A stretch of DNA of 45,147 nucleotides, taken from an uncultured Propionibacteriaceae bacterium. GTDB lineage: Bacteria > Actinomycetota > Actinomycetes > Propionibacteriales > Propionibacteriaceae. Positions 25,112 to 34,582 of this stretch are shown here, in pieces. Each line of letters opens with the position of its first letter. Position 1 is the first letter of the stretch. The stretch covers positions 1 to 45,147 of the forward strand of contig CALCKT010000019.1 of NCBI GenBank assembly GCA_937965785.1, given 5' to 3'. Both the position numbers and the translations under genes were made by a program. The notes below the pieces were generated by a model. That model was given only the letters and a program-made list of their open reading frames with translations. It did not search any database and was not told the origin of the DNA.

Positions 25112-28100
25112 ATGGTGCGACGTCGGGTCGAGGTTCCCAGCAACCAACCGGAGCTGGACCTGTGGGGACTCCCTGAAGTCAAAGCCGATCAGCGAGTCGT
25201 CCGCCTTCAACGCACCCCCATCCAGCCCAGTTTCAACTTCGACGAGGAGCCCAGTGATGAACAAGTACGGGTTGATGGCGCAGTCTCACTGGAAACTTCA
25301 CGCACCCCGCAGGTACCAAGAACTGAAGGACCCGACAGAGTTCTTCGCCCACTTGGGGGAGGAACTAGTCGACGAGATCGCCCAAGTCATGGAGCCTCAA
25401 GCACAGGCTCTGCCTCCCAACCTTCCCTACTGGAAGAAGACTCAGCTGCTGTTGCAAATTCAGCGGCAGGCCGAGGAGACCGTACTGAGGGACCATATCT
25501 GGACGGTCCACGAACCCAGCCTAGATCCCGAAACCCGATTGGAGGAGATTCTCGACCAGCTTCCCAACCCCGCGATGGTCACCGCAGAGCTGAGGCGACT
25601 CGACGATCAGGTGGCACGGAACTGCGAGGAGAGCAAAGTCGAGTTCGGCTACACCCAGGAGGAGCGGCTGCACCACGATCAACTGCTCCGGCTGAGGGAC
25701 CTGCTAGTCATGGCGGAGAATCCGGACCTGTTGTGGAAGGACCGCCTTCAGGCAGCCGAGCAGGCCAGCGACCTGTCTTCCACCCCGGCCGTGTAGCCTC
25801 ATTGGCCCCATCCGGGGCAAAGGCCCGCTACCGGGCCAATGTTGCCGCGATCCAGACAGTTAAGCTTCTTCGCGCTGAGGACAGGGCGGCCACAGCCAAG
25901 GAGCAACAGGTCCTAGCACAGTGGAGTTCATGGGGGGCCGTCCCTGAGGTCTTCGATCACGCGAACCATGGATGGGCGCAAGAACGGGCAAAACTACGGC
26001 AGCTGTTGGGGGAACAGGGCTGGACCGCAGCACGCCGAACCACGTTGAATGCGCACTACACCTCCCCCGAGCTGGTGCACGAGATCTGGGGAGCCCTCAC
26101 TGGGTTGGGGCTGACCCAGGGCAGAGTCCTAGAACCAGGATGCGGATCAGGGACCTTCATCGGTGCCGCCCCGGAAGGGGTGCAGATGGTGGGAGTGGAA
26201 TTGGACCCCACCACCGCCCAGATCGCCCAAGCCCTCTACCCCCAGGCAACAATCCGGGCTGAGTCCTTCGCCGAGAGCAGGTTCCCCGCCCTCTTTGACG
26301 GGGTGATCGGGAACGTGCCCTTCGGGGATGTTGCCCTCCACGACCCGATCCACAACCCGAACCGGCATAGCATCCACAACCACTTCATCCTCAAGTCGTT
26401 GGGTTTGACTGCTCCTGGTGGAGTCATAGCGGTATTGACCTCACGATTCACTCTCGACGCCACCAACCCCGCTGCTCGCCGTGACATGTATGCCCATGCG
26501 GACCTATTGGGTGCGGTGAGGCTTCCTACCGGGGCCCATCGACGTTCCGCCGGCACTGAGGCCGTCACCGACCTGCTGATCTTCCGCCGTCGTCTTGAGG
26601 GGGAAACCCCCCAGCCATTCATGTGGGAGACCACCGCCCCGCTGCCCGGCGCATCGTCTGTTCGGGTCAACTCTTACTTCACAACATACCCCGGACACGT
26701 GGTGGGTCGCTTCGAGGTCGGGCACGGCATGCACAACTCCGAGACCCTGCATGTGATCTCCCCCAACTTGGACTCCACCAGCGTCCAGGTTCATCAGGTG
26801 CTTGAGCAGATCACCATCGAAGCACGAGCCAGCAACCTAACTTGGCAGCAAGCCCCTGCTGCGCAGCCCCTCACCCGGTCGGTGGATACGAATCCCAGTA
26901 CTTTGTGGGATGGCACCGTGGTGCAACATGCGGGGCAGTTCCACATCGTCAATGCCGGGCGTCTTGAGGCGTTGAAGGTGCCTTCCTCCCAGAAGGCCGA
27001 ATTGGGAATGCTAGTTCAGTTGCGCGATGTAACCCGGGACTTGCTGCAACAAGAAGCCGTCACCACCGGCGGAGAGGATGAGCTGAACGAGCTCCGAGCA
27101 CAGCTCCGCGGGCTCTACCACTCTTACGTGGAAACCTATGGGCCCCTCAACCGGTTCTCGCTACGCCGTACCGGCCGGGAGGAACCGGTGCTGAACGATC
27201 TCACCGGAGAACCGATCATCGATCCGGTTACCCAGCAGCCCCAGACCCAACCCCGCTACGCCCGAATCCAACCTCCGGTCAGGCGATTTTTCCGCAATGA
27301 CCCTCACGCTCCGCTGGTGTATGCGTTGGAGATCTTCGACGAGCAGACCCACAGCAGCACTCCAGCCACGTTGTTGACCCAGCGGGTTCTTGCGCCACGT
27401 CCTGACCCGCAAGGCGCGGACACCGTCGAGGATGCGTTGGCGATCACCCTCAATCGCAGCGGCGAGGTTGATATCACCGCAATCGCGGAATTGCTCGGTA
27501 CCAGCGTCGAGGAGACCCGAGCCCAGCTTGGCGGGCTGGTTTTCGACGACCCTGCCACAGGGAAACTTATCCATGCCCCCGAATACCTCTCCGGCAACGT
27601 AAGAGAGAAACTAGACGCCGCACGCCTGGCGGCAGCTGCTGATCCTGAACGCTACAATCCCAACGTCACCGCACTGCGGCAGGTTCTCCCCGAACCCCTC
27701 GGCCCCGCCGACATCCAGGCCCGGCTGGGCAGCGTGTGGATCTCAGCCCAGATCCACCAGGACTTCCTCATCGAGTTGCTCCGCGACAACCTCCTGAAAG
27801 TGGAGAACCCCCTTCCCGGAACATGGAACGTCACCGGCAAGCGGTACGGGATCCGCGCCACCGAGGAATGGGGTACCTCCCGGTTGAGCGCCCCAGACCT
27901 GGCCCAGGCGTTGATGGAGCAGCGACCCATCCAGGTCCGCGACCAGGTCGTCGACCCTGACGGACGCACCACATGGGTCATCAACCCAGTGGAAACCTCC
28001 GCAGCCCAAGCCAAGGCCGAAGAACTCCAAGAACGTTTCAGCGAGTGGGTGTGGGAGGACCCAGCCCGAGCGGCCGCCCTCAGCCAGGAATACAACCGCC

Positions 28101-30793
28101 GCTTCAACTCGCTGGTGCTGCGGGACTACACCGAAGCTGGGAAACATCTCCGGTTCCCCGGCCTGTCCCTCCCCTTCACCCTGCACCCCCACCAACGTTC
28201 TGCCGTGGCCAGGGGAATCTCTGAGCCCGTGGTCGGGCTGTTCCACGGAGTCGGGGCAGGTAAGACCTTGGAGATGATCGTCATCGCCGCTGAGCTCAAA
28301 CGCATGGGCATGATCACCAAACCCGCCATCGTGGTCCCCAACCACATGCTGGAACAGTTCTCCAGGGAATGGCTCCAGGCCTACCCGGCTGCCCGAGTTC
28401 TCGCCGCCTCCAGCGACGACCTACGAGGCGAGAACCGACGACTGTTCATCGCCCGTGCCGCAACCAACGACTGGGACGCAGTCATCCTCACCCAAGGAGC
28501 CTTCAAGCGGATCAGTCTGTCCCCGCAGGCCCAAGCCAACTACATCGACTCCGAGGTCGAACTTCTACGACAACACCTTGAACAAGCACGACAGGATGGC
28601 CTCAGCAACCGCAGTATCAAACAGATCGAGAAACGTCTCGAACACCGTGAACAAGATCTTCGGGCACTGCTGGACTCCCCCAAGGACCCCGGTATCCACT
28701 GGGAAGACACCGGCATTGATTACCTCTTGGTCGACGAGGCTCACATGTACAAGAACCTTGCGACCCCCTCAGCCATCCCCGGTGCCAGCATCCAAGGCTC
28801 TCAACAAGCCAGTGATCTTCACATGAAACTGGAATGGCTCCGTAGCCGCCACGGGAATCGGGTGGCAACCCTGGCCACCGCCACTCCCTTGGCTAACAGC
28901 GTCACCGAAGCCCACGTCATGCAACGCTACCTTCGCCCAGACCTGCTCCGTGAAGCAGGAGTCGAGAACTTCGATGCATGGGCAGCGACCTTCGGGAAGG
29001 TCGTCACCGAGATGGAGATGGGAGTCACTGGCGGATTCAAGCTCACGAGCAGGTTCGCCAGTTTCACCAACGTCCCTGAAATGCTCCGAATGTGGCACGT
29101 CTTCGCTGATGTCAAGACTTCTCAAGACCTCAACCTCAACGTTCCCCTCATCGCGCCACGCGCCAGCGACGGGAAACGAGAAACCGAAACCGTCGTCTTA
29201 CCTCCCACCCCCGAGGTGGTCGCGTTCATCAAGAAACTCGGAGAACGCGCCGAAAAGGTTGCTTCCCGCATGGTCAGTCCCCAGGACGACAATATGCTCA
29301 CCATCACCAGCGACGGCCGTAAAGCAGCCCTCGACATGCGTCTGATCGACGAGCGCTACCTCCCCACCGAGACAGTCAAACTTGATCTCGTTGCCCGCCA
29401 GATCTCCCAGATCTGGAACCAAACCCGCGCCAACACCTACCTCGACGTCACCGGAGACCTCTCCCCCACCCCAGGAGCTCTCCAACTCGTCTTCTGCGAT
29501 CTCGGGACCCCCAACAAGGACCGCTGGGACGCCTACACCGAACTCAAACACCTCCTCGTCGAACAGGGCATGCCGCCAGAGACCATTCGTTTCATGCACG
29601 AAGCGAACAACGACACCGACAAGGCAAGGCTCTTCGCGGCCGCTCGGTCCGGGCACATCCAGGTCCTCATCGGCTCCACCGCAAAGATGGGAGTCGGCAC
29701 CAACGTCCAGAACCGGTTGGTCGCTATGCACCATATTGACTGCCCTTGGAGACCTGCTGACCTCGAACAACGAGACGGGCGAGGGATCCGTCAAGGCAAC
29801 CAGAACCCCGAAGTCGCGATCTACCGCTACGTCACCGAGCGTAGTTTCGACGCCTACTCTTGGCAGACCGTCGCCCGTAAAGCCGCGTTCATCGCTCAAG
29901 TCATGAACGGACGCATCGACATTCGAGAGATCGAAGACGTCGGCGACACTGCGCTGTCCGCAGCCGAAGCCAAGGCCCTCGCCTCCGGTAACCCTCTCCT
30001 TCTTGAACGAGCCAACGCCGAGAACGCCTTCCAGAAACTTCGCCGCGAGAAAGTCGCCCATGACCGCTCCCAAGCAGCTCTCACACACACCCTCACCGAA
30101 ACCAACATCAGCCTGACTACCCAACGCAGCAACTTGAAGCGTCTCGAAACAGCCGCCTCCCGCACCATCCCCACCAATGCCGACAACTTCGAGATCACCA
30201 TCGACGGCCACACCATCACTTCCCGCACCGACGCCGTCGATGCCCTTGCCCACTGGGCGGCAACTAACCCTGACTGGGACAATCATCGTCATACCCCCAC
30301 GCCCATTGGCCAACTCGGCGGCCACACTCTCACCGCCTACGCAGCAACCTTTAGGGAAACAGGCAACCTCGAAGAACAAGCCGTCATCGAGCTCCACAAC
30401 GTTCCTTTGTCACGTAGCCACATCCCCATCAACGAACTCCGCACCCCCACTCTCGGCACAATCCGCACCTTCGAGAACAAGATCACCGCCATTGACCGCC
30501 ACCTCACAGACACCCGAGCCACTATCGATCGCCTCGAAGACGAAGCCACCCAGATCATCCAACGACTCGGGCAGCCCTTCCCTAAACAAGACCAACTCGA
30601 CACCGCCCATACCCATCTCATCCGAATCGACAACCGCATCAAGAAAGCCCGAAACATCACCCAGCCAGCAGCACCCCAGTTGGAGTCCATCGCCCAAGCT
30701 ACCCCGAACACTCCCGCCCACAGCAGCAACTACCCGAACCACCCCCCCACCCCAAGCCGCCACACCTACAACTCACCCAGCCATCAAATTTGA
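25112..30793 (+). CDS. Giant DNA methylase-helicase (N6-MTase plus SNF2-like ATPase)
   Basis: 1893 residues. ATG 25112 follows AGGAGG. Residues 1-48 look native; 50-230 are Arg/Gly/Ser/Pro-rich and coincide with the nested gene in another frame; then a methyltransferase (VLEPGCGSG about 338, GNVPFG as the NPPF-type motif about 399), a helicase with FHGVGAGKT (about 1045), LLVDEAH (about 1207) and QRDGRGIRQG (motif VI, about 1552), and a coiled-coil C-terminus. Similar fusions are carried by large phages (DarB) and conjugative elements, where they are thought to modify or protect DNA on entry. A start after 25800 is an alternative, but no good one is seen. Confidence 0.85.
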   Translation: MVRRRVEVPSNQPELDLWGLPEVKADQRVVRLQRTPIQPSFNFDEEPSDEQVRVDGAVSLETSRTPQVPRTEGPDRVLRPLGGGTSRRDRPSHGASSTGSASQPSLLEEDSAAVANSAAGRGDRTEGPYLDGPRTQPRSRNPIGGDSRPASQPRDGHRRAEATRRSGGTELRGEQSRVRLHPGGAAAPRSTAPAEGPASHGGESGPVVEGPPSGSRAGQRPVFHPGRVASLAPSGAKARYRANVAAIQTVKLLRAEDRAATAKEQQVLAQWSSWGAVPEVFDHANHGWAQERAKLRQLLGEQGWTAARRTTLNAHYTSPELVHEIWGALTGLGLTQGRVLEPGCGSGTFIGAAPEGVQMVGVELDPTTAQIAQALYPQATIRAESFAESRFPALFDGVIGNVPFGDVALHDPIHNPNRHSIHNHFILKSLGLTAPGGVIAVLTSRFTLDATNPAARRDMYAHADLLGAVRLPTGAHRRSAGTEAVTDLLIFRRRLEGETPQPFMWETTAPLPGASSVRVNSYFTTYPGHVVGRFEVGHGMHNSETLHVISPNLDSTSVQVHQVLEQITIEARASNLTWQQAPAAQPLTRSVDTNPSTLWDGTVVQHAGQFHIVNAGRLEALKVPSSQKAELGMLVQLRDVTRDLLQQEAVTTGGEDELNELRAQLRGLYHSYVETYGPLNRFSLRRTGREEPVLNDLTGEPIIDPVTQQPQTQPRYARIQPPVRRFFRNDPHAPLVYALEIFDEQTHSSTPATLLTQRVLAPRPDPQGADTVEDALAITLNRSGEVDITAIAELLGTSVEETRAQLGGLVFDDPATGKLIHAPEYLSGNVREKLDAARLAAAADPERYNPNVTALRQVLPEPLGPADIQARLGSVWISAQIHQDFLIELLRDNLLKVENPLPGTWNVTGKRYGIRATEEWGTSRLSAPDLAQALMEQRPIQVRDQVVDPDGRTTWVINPVETSAAQAKAEELQERFSEWVWEDPARAAALSQEYNRRFNSLVLRDYTEAGKHLRFPGLSLPFTLHPHQRSAVARGISEPVVGLFHGVGAGKTLEMIVIAAELKRMGMITKPAIVVPNHMLEQFSREWLQAYPAARVLAASSDDLRGENRRLFIARAATNDWDAVILTQGAFKRISLSPQAQANYIDSEVELLRQHLEQARQDGLSNRSIKQIEKRLEHREQDLRALLDSPKDPGIHWEDTGIDYLLVDEAHMYKNLATPSAIPGASIQGSQQASDLHMKLEWLRSRHGNRVATLATATPLANSVTEAHVMQRYLRPDLLREAGVENFDAWAATFGKVVTEMEMGVTGGFKLTSRFASFTNVPEMLRMWHVFADVKTSQDLNLNVPLIAPRASDGKRETETVVLPPTPEVVAFIKKLGERAEKVASRMVSPQDDNMLTITSDGRKAALDMRLIDERYLPTETVKLDLVARQISQIWNQTRANTYLDVTGDLSPTPGALQLVFCDLGTPNKDRWDAYTELKHLLVEQGMPPETIRFMHEANNDTDKARLFAAARSGHIQVLIGSTAKMGVGTNVQNRLVAMHHIDCPWRPADLEQRDGRGIRQGNQNPEVAIYRYVTERSFDAYSWQTVARKAAFIAQVMNGRIDIREIEDVGDTALSAAEAKALASGNPLLLERANAENAFQKLRREKVAHDRSQAALTHTLTETNISLTTQRSNLKRLETAASRTIPTNADNFEITIDGHTITSRTDAVDALAHWAATNPDWDNHRHTPTPIGQLGGHTLTAYAATFRETGNLEEQAVIELHNVPLSRSHIPINELRTPTLGTIRTFENKITAIDRHLTDTRATIDRLEDEATQIIQRLGQPFPKQDQLDTAHTHLIRIDNRIKKARNITQPAAPQLESIAQATPNTPAHSSNYPNHPPTPSRHTYNSPSHQI
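25257..25796 (+). CDS. Nested out-of-frame gene (179 aa) inside the giant methylase-helicase gene
   Basis: ATG 25257 lies seven bases after GAGGAG. The protein begins MNKYGLMAQSHWKLHAPRRY and has normal composition with clear helices (DPTEFFAHLGEELVDEIAQ, QEERLHHDQLLRLRDLLVM). This start is typical of small proteins encoded just before methylase-helicase genes on actinobacterial plasmids. In the other frame the same 540 bases give low-complexity sequence, so this frame is the one under protein selection. Both frames are fully open, an unusual length of dual coding potential. Confidence 0.75.
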   Translation: MNKYGLMAQSHWKLHAPRRYQELKDPTEFFAHLGEELVDEIAQVMEPQAQALPPNLPYWKKTQLLLQIQRQAEETVLRDHIWTVHEPSLDPETRLEEILDQLPNPAMVTAELRRLDDQVARNCEESKVEFGYTQEERLHHDQLLRLRDLLVMAENPDLLWKDRLQAAEQASDLSSTPAV

Positions 30794-30891
30794 CTAGTAG
30801 CTACCAAGCTGCCCAATTGGCAGACATGACCCGCGCGTAACTCCCAGGCCTCGTCGGGAGTAAACGCGAACAACAGATCCTTGATGCAGTG

Positions 30892-31791
30892 TTACCGGGA
30901 TTCTGTGCTGCTGGCACGTGGGGACCCTGCTCTGGTTGGGATCGAAGGAGGGCCGCCGGGGATAGTGAGACCTGTCCGTGGGTTGAGAGTGAGGTGCGCC
31001 TCGGGCCATGCCTGGTTGACCGAGGCGACAGCTTTGGCGAGGTCGGCCTTGAAGTCAAGGCGTTGGCGTGAGGTCGTCGCGTGAGGTGCGAAGAGATGCG
31101 CGAGGTTATCCCAGGTCGTCTGGATGCCGCGGGGGTGAGCGAACCGTTGGACTGTGGTCCAGACATACAGATCGATAGCTCGGGGCTTGCTGAGCGCCGT
31201 CAGAATTGCAAGGTTGATCGGGATCGGATGGGCCACGAGCTCCCGCCAGAAGGGGAGCGAAAGCTCGATGTATGACGGCTCAAGGGTATCTTGCCCCTCA
31301 GCCGCCGAGGAAGAGAAGGAGACGTCCATGCTGTCGGCTAGGAACATGTTCGTCACTTGGTCTCGGGCGCTCCAGCGTTTCTCGATAGTGATGGAGGTGT
31401 GAGTGAGGCGACGGACCTGCTCCCGCAGCAAGGTGATCGAACCACGAGTACCGCCTCGGACTCGGTGGTCCATACCGATCAGGGCAAAGAACTCACGCAG
31501 GCTAGAGCCCAGTGGAATGCGCCGTCCATCCTCTTCTGGGAGCCCTCGTCGTTTCACCGCTTGGGTGGCCAGGTAAGCCAACAGGAGGCGTGGATAACGC
31601 CCATAGGGTAGACCTGCCGTCGAGGAAACCGTGTAGGTCAAGGGACCCCGTGTCAGTGTGACCTTGTCCGTGTCACGACGTTTGTAGGGGAAGAGTGCTT
31701 GGACGAGCACACGAGATGAGTACCCAACCTCGACTTGTTCGGGGTCCTCAGACCAGTTGGACTGGTTGATTGAACTGGGCGTCGATACCAT
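30892..31791 (-). CDS. repA: Plasmid replication initiator, RepA type
   Basis: 299 residues from ATG 31791, chosen because CGGAGG lies upstream; the frame extends to 31851 without support. It matches the plasmid-encoded RepA family: ALFPYKRRDTDKVTLTRGPL, GLPYGRYPRLLLAYLATQAV, LREFFALIGMDHRVRGGTRG and a C-terminal HTH-like ALSKPRAIDLYVWTTVQRFA. RepA of this kind binds iterons and recruits host DnaA and helicase. Iterons lie about 200 bases upstream. A possible promoter is TTGAGG (31959-31964) and TAGGGT (31937-31942), 16 bases apart on the minus strand. Confidence 0.85.
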   Translation of the reverse strand: MVSTPSSINQSNWSEDPEQVEVGYSSRVLVQALFPYKRRDTDKVTLTRGPLTYTVSSTAGLPYGRYPRLLLAYLATQAVKRRGLPEEDGRRIPLGSSLREFFALIGMDHRVRGGTRGSITLLREQVRRLTHTSITIEKRWSARDQVTNMFLADSMDVSFSSSAAEGQDTLEPSYIELSLPFWRELVAHPIPINLAILTALSKPRAIDLYVWTTVQRFAHPRGIQTTWDNLAHLFAPHATTSRQRLDFKADLAKAVASVNQAWPEAHLTLNPRTGLTIPGGPPSIPTRAGSPRASSTESR

Positions 31792-32332
31792 GAAGGTAGG
31801 CCTCCGGTGAGTTGAACTGTTCTTGCTGGAGTGGCCTAGGACCCACATCACCGTTGGTAGCAGTGGTGTGGGTCCGCCCTAGTCAGACGAACCTCGACCT
31901 CTCCGATGTCAGCAACTTGACAGTACTGACACCCTTACCCTAGCACCCGCTAGCGTCGCCTCAAGTTTTCCACAGGCAAGTGCTCAGATTACGCTGATCT
32001 ACCCTCACTTCTTACGCTGATCTACCCTCACCGAATTTTCCACTACGCTGATCTACCCTCACTTCTACGCTGATCTACCCTCACTTCTACGCTGATCTAC
32101 CCTCACTTCTACGCTGATCTACCCTCACTTCTGAGACAGCAACTTCGATTTGACTAGGGGGTTTGCCTGTTTTCCACAGGTGTCTATAGGTATATATGAG
32201 TATTTAATATCCGGCGGGAGCCCGCCGCTACCAAGCGTACGCTGTGGACAAGCAAAGCTAGACAGAAACCTCGGGTCGTAGGATGACGTAAAATTGAAAA
32301 ACTAGTAAATCTTCTTCGAGAAAGGTAGTAAC
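31792..32332. other. Replication origin region
   Basis: This gene-free stretch holds everything expected of an iteron origin: six direct repeats (31990-32131), three DnaA-box-like sites with 8 of 9 matches (31966-31974, 32170-32178, and 32243-32251 inverted), an AT-rich run at 32181-32211 suited to melting, and a small CGGCGGG/CCCGCCG hairpin at about 32212-32228. The repA promoter region lies at its left end, and the toxin-antitoxin pair starts at its right end. Confidence 0.85.
31990..32131 (+). repeat. Six iterons, 22-base unit
   Basis: Copies of TACGCTGATCTACCCTCAC plus TTC begin at 31990, 32013, 32044, 32066, 32088 and 32110. The last four are spaced exactly 22 bases, two helical turns; the first two are offset by 23 and 31 bases. 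The second copy diverges at its last bases. They are the likely RepA binding sites controlling initiation and copy number. Confidence 0.9.
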
Positions 32333-32548
32333 ATGAATGTGGAGCAGCAATGGCCTGAGCTGTTCAAAGGGTTGACTTCAAAACAGGTGTGGAGTGTGCA
32401 GCAGGCGTGTGCCGCTGGTCAGCATGAGGGATGGGATCCGTGTCAGGAAGAGGTTCGTGATCTTGTAGCACGAGCTCGTGGAGAACTGTCAAGTGAAGAG
32501 CTGCTGGCTCGGGCTCAGGCTCGGGCCGCTGGGCCGAGGTCAGCATGA
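32333..32548 (+). CDS. VbhA-like antitoxin
   Basis: 71 residues, directly upstream of and overlapping (ATGA, 32545-32548) a Fic gene. It has the VbhA layout: a first helix, the inhibitory stretch CAAGQHEGW and a C-terminal EEVRDLVARARGELSSEELL. The class I inhibitory motif is Ser/Thr-x-x-x-Glu-Gly/Asn; here the first position is Ala while Glu and Gly are kept. AGAAAGGTAGT precedes the ATG. It should bind the Fic toxin and block its ATP pocket. Confidence 0.75.
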   Translation: MNVEQQWPELFKGLTSKQVWSVQQACAAGQHEGWDPCQEEVRDLVARARGELSSEELLARAQARAAGPRSA

Positions 32549-33573
32549 CCCAAGAGTCTCGGTGGCAGGCACAGTTCTATCCAGGCACACAGACCCGACG
32601 AAACCTGCTTGATATCCAAGATGCTGACCAGCTCCGCCGACTCGAATATCAGGCTGCTGCCGAACGAGCCCGTGAGTTGCTCGACCACCCTAATCTGATC
32701 GTTCACAGCTTCAATACCGACCATCTCCAAGCGATCCACCGGCATCTGTTCCAAGATATCTATTCATGGGCAGGGAAATTTCGTGACTTCGACATGTCGA
32801 AGCTAGGTGGTCAGGGGTTCGCGTTCCAGCCGAACGGGATCCACGAGTATCTGGAACGAGCGTTTGATGTCGTTACTGAAGTTGAGTGGGGGCGTCTTGA
32901 TGAAGAACGTTTTCCGCGTGCGATAGCGTGGCTTTACGCGGAGTTAAATCACGCACATCCATTTCCGGAAGGCAATGGCCGTGCGGGGAAAATATTTCTG
33001 GAGCATGTTGCTGCCCAATCCAGATTTCGCCTCGACTTCAGTCGAGTCGACCCTGCCGCATGGAATCTTGCCTCGGAGATGAGTATGCCGGAGCATCCTA
33101 CGTGGGAGCCAGATCCTATCCCGCTCGTGAAGGTGTTTGAGACTGCGACGGAACCACGGAATCCGATTCAGGCTTTGGCAAGACGGCAGACGGTCTTGTT
33201 GCAGCAGCTACTGAACATTGAGACGATGACTCCTGTCCAAGCACAGGCTTGGCTTGCCGATGCAACAAGTTCGATGCGTGCTCTTGAGCGACTCGACCCC
33301 GCTACTAAAGAACTACCTGAGTTGACCGAGACCGCTCGACGACTTGCGGGAACGGAGTCACGTACCATCACAGAGCGTGCTTGGCCTTTTGATTCCTACC
33401 AACGCTTCATGGCGTTTGATGAACTGTATGGATCGTTCACTAGGGCGGTGGATACAGTAACTCATCCTGAGAAGGGTCAGGAGCCTCAGGGACACAATGA
33501 TCCGCACCACAGCATTCATCATGAGGGTCATGGTCATGCTCTACCGGAGCAGGAACCTAAGCTTCAGCGTTGA
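32545..33573 (+). CDS. Fic-domain toxin (VbhT-like AMP transferase)
   Basis: 342 residues. The Fic core runs from about residue 20 to 190: a flap (WAGKFRDFDMSKLGGQGFAF) and the active-site loop HPFPEGNGRAGK at about 136. His, Phe, Glu and the first Arg of the consensus HxFx(D/E)GNGRxxR are present; the last Arg is Lys. The C-terminal 150 residues are helical and unrelated to known BID domains. Fic toxins of this group AMPylate gyrase and topoisomerase IV; with the antitoxin this is a plasmid maintenance module. Confidence 0.85.
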   Translation: MTQESRWQAQFYPGTQTRRNLLDIQDADQLRRLEYQAAAERARELLDHPNLIVHSFNTDHLQAIHRHLFQDIYSWAGKFRDFDMSKLGGQGFAFQPNGIHEYLERAFDVVTEVEWGRLDEERFPRAIAWLYAELNHAHPFPEGNGRAGKIFLEHVAAQSRFRLDFSRVDPAAWNLASEMSMPEHPTWEPDPIPLVKVFETATEPRNPIQALARRQTVLLQQLLNIETMTPVQAQAWLADATSSMRALERLDPATKELPELTETARRLAGTESRTITERAWPFDSYQRFMAFDELYGSFTRAVDTVTHPEKGQEPQGHNDPHHSIHHEGHGHALPEQEPKLQR

Positions 33574-33602
33574 CGTTACTTTGCAGCTGCGGGGGCGAGA
33601 GT

Positions 33603-34235
33603 CTAGCCGGATTCATTGTTCCTGCCGTGACTGACAAAATCCTCCGCGTGCGCGAGGGTGCGGTAGAGGGTGGAGCGGTCGATGCCGAGGTCGCGGGCGA
33701 TTTTGGCTTTGGGTACCCCGGCAGCGATACGCCGACGGGCGTCGTCGACCTGTTGGCGGGTCAGGCTGCGGCCACGCCCCCGCCGACCCTGGTAGACACC
33801 CCGTTTCTTCGCGGCCGCGATCCCCTCGGCCTGGCGTTCGCGGATCAAGGCCCGCTCGAACTCCGCGAGCGCCCCAAGAAGATGCAACATCAGATTGCTG
33901 AGAGCATCAGCCTTACCGGGCCGGTAGGTCAAGCCCTCGGTGAGAAACTCGACACTCACCCCACCACGAACTAGGTGGTCGACGAGGTGCTGGAGATCTC
34001 GCAGGTCCCGGGCCAACCGATCCATTGAGGTGACCCGGAGGGTGTCTCCCTCCCGGACGTAGTCCAGAAGCTGGGCAAGGCCCGGACGATCCCTGGTGGA
34101 GCCGGTGACCTGGTCACTGAACAGCTTGTCGACCTCCCCCAAGGCTTCGACCTGGCGGGTGAGGTGTTGGTCCCGGCTGGACACCCGTGCGTAGCCGATC
34201 ACCTGCCCCTTACCCGCTCCCTTTTGTTGCGCCAT
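33603..34235 (-). CDS. Serine recombinase/resolvase
   Basis: 210 residues from ATG 34235 (ATG 34247 is an alternative; neither has a strong ribosome-binding site). The N-terminal catalytic domain has YARVSSRDQ with the nucleophile Ser at about 19, DRLARDLRDL, and the long E helix ALAEFERALIRERQAEGIAA. The C-terminus carries an HTH (VPKAKIARDLGIDRSTLYRTL). It should resolve plasmid dimers at the dyads just upstream (34259-34346). Confidence 0.9.
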   Translation of the reverse strand: MAQQKGAGKGQVIGYARVSSRDQHLTRQVEALGEVDKLFSDQVTGSTRDRPGLAQLLDYVREGDTLRVTSMDRLARDLRDLQHLVDHLVRGGVSVEFLTEGLTYRPGKADALSNLMLHLLGALAEFERALIRERQAEGIAAAKKRGVYQGRRGRGRSLTRQQVDDARRRIAAGVPKAKIARDLGIDRSTLYRTLAHAEDFVSHGRNNESG

Positions 34236-34258
34236 GTCTAAGATCATGCCACACATCC

Positions 34259-34346
34259 GTTGCAGAAACCCGATTCGGGGGATCTTCTGCAACACTTCGA
34301 GGGGGCGGGTGTGTGTTGCGTCCGGGTGTACCCCAACGCAACACAC
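34259..34346. promoter_or_regulatory. Putative res site: two resolvase-binding dyads
   Basis: Dyad 1: GTTGCAGAA (34259-34267) with TTCTGCAAC (34285-34293), 35 bases overall. Dyad 2: GTGTGTTGCGT (34311-34321) with ACGCAACACAC (34336-34346), 36 bases overall. Both lie directly upstream of the resolvase gene with a length typical of res subsites, and may also autoregulate it. Confidence 0.6.
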
Positions 34347-34402
34347 CAACCACCTCGACAAGCCTTCATCAACCTCACCCCTAGTTCCTCAGACGAGGGT
34401 GC

Positions 34403-34560
34403 TGGGTGAAGAAACCCTCTTGGCTGGCCCAGCGTAGGATCAGCCGGGACTCCGCAGCTTCGCCGAAGCCTCAGAATCCCGGACCGCCCCGGGATACCTC
34501 GGCGTCGAGGAAGACACGGCCGTCGCGGTCCTGAACCACGACCCTGATCGATGAGCCGAT
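34403..34560 (-). pseudogene. Fragment of a relative of the 41621-42358 gene
   Basis: Bases 34403-34470 match 42070-42136 at most positions. On the minus strand they encode FGEAAESRLILRWASQEGFF, nearly the same as the internal segment AEAAESRLILRWTSQAGFF of the intact protein, but an in-frame stop precedes it and the frame ends soon after. The rest of the stretch to 34560 is not assignable. It shows that this gene family once had a further copy here. Confidence 0.65.
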
Positions 34561-34582
34561 GCCCGGCCTTCCGTCCGAACGT

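Noticed and set aside
24993..25256. N-terminal extension of the nested 25257 gene
   Set aside because: Composition becomes Ser/Arg/Trp-rich and the GAGGAG site plus family-like start favour 25257; the upstream bases code in another frame.
34482..34520. CCTCGGCGTCGAGG mini-hairpin, also CCTCGGCATCGAGG near 14061
   Set aside because: Two five-pair hairpins in GC-rich DNA are not enough to claim a repeat family.
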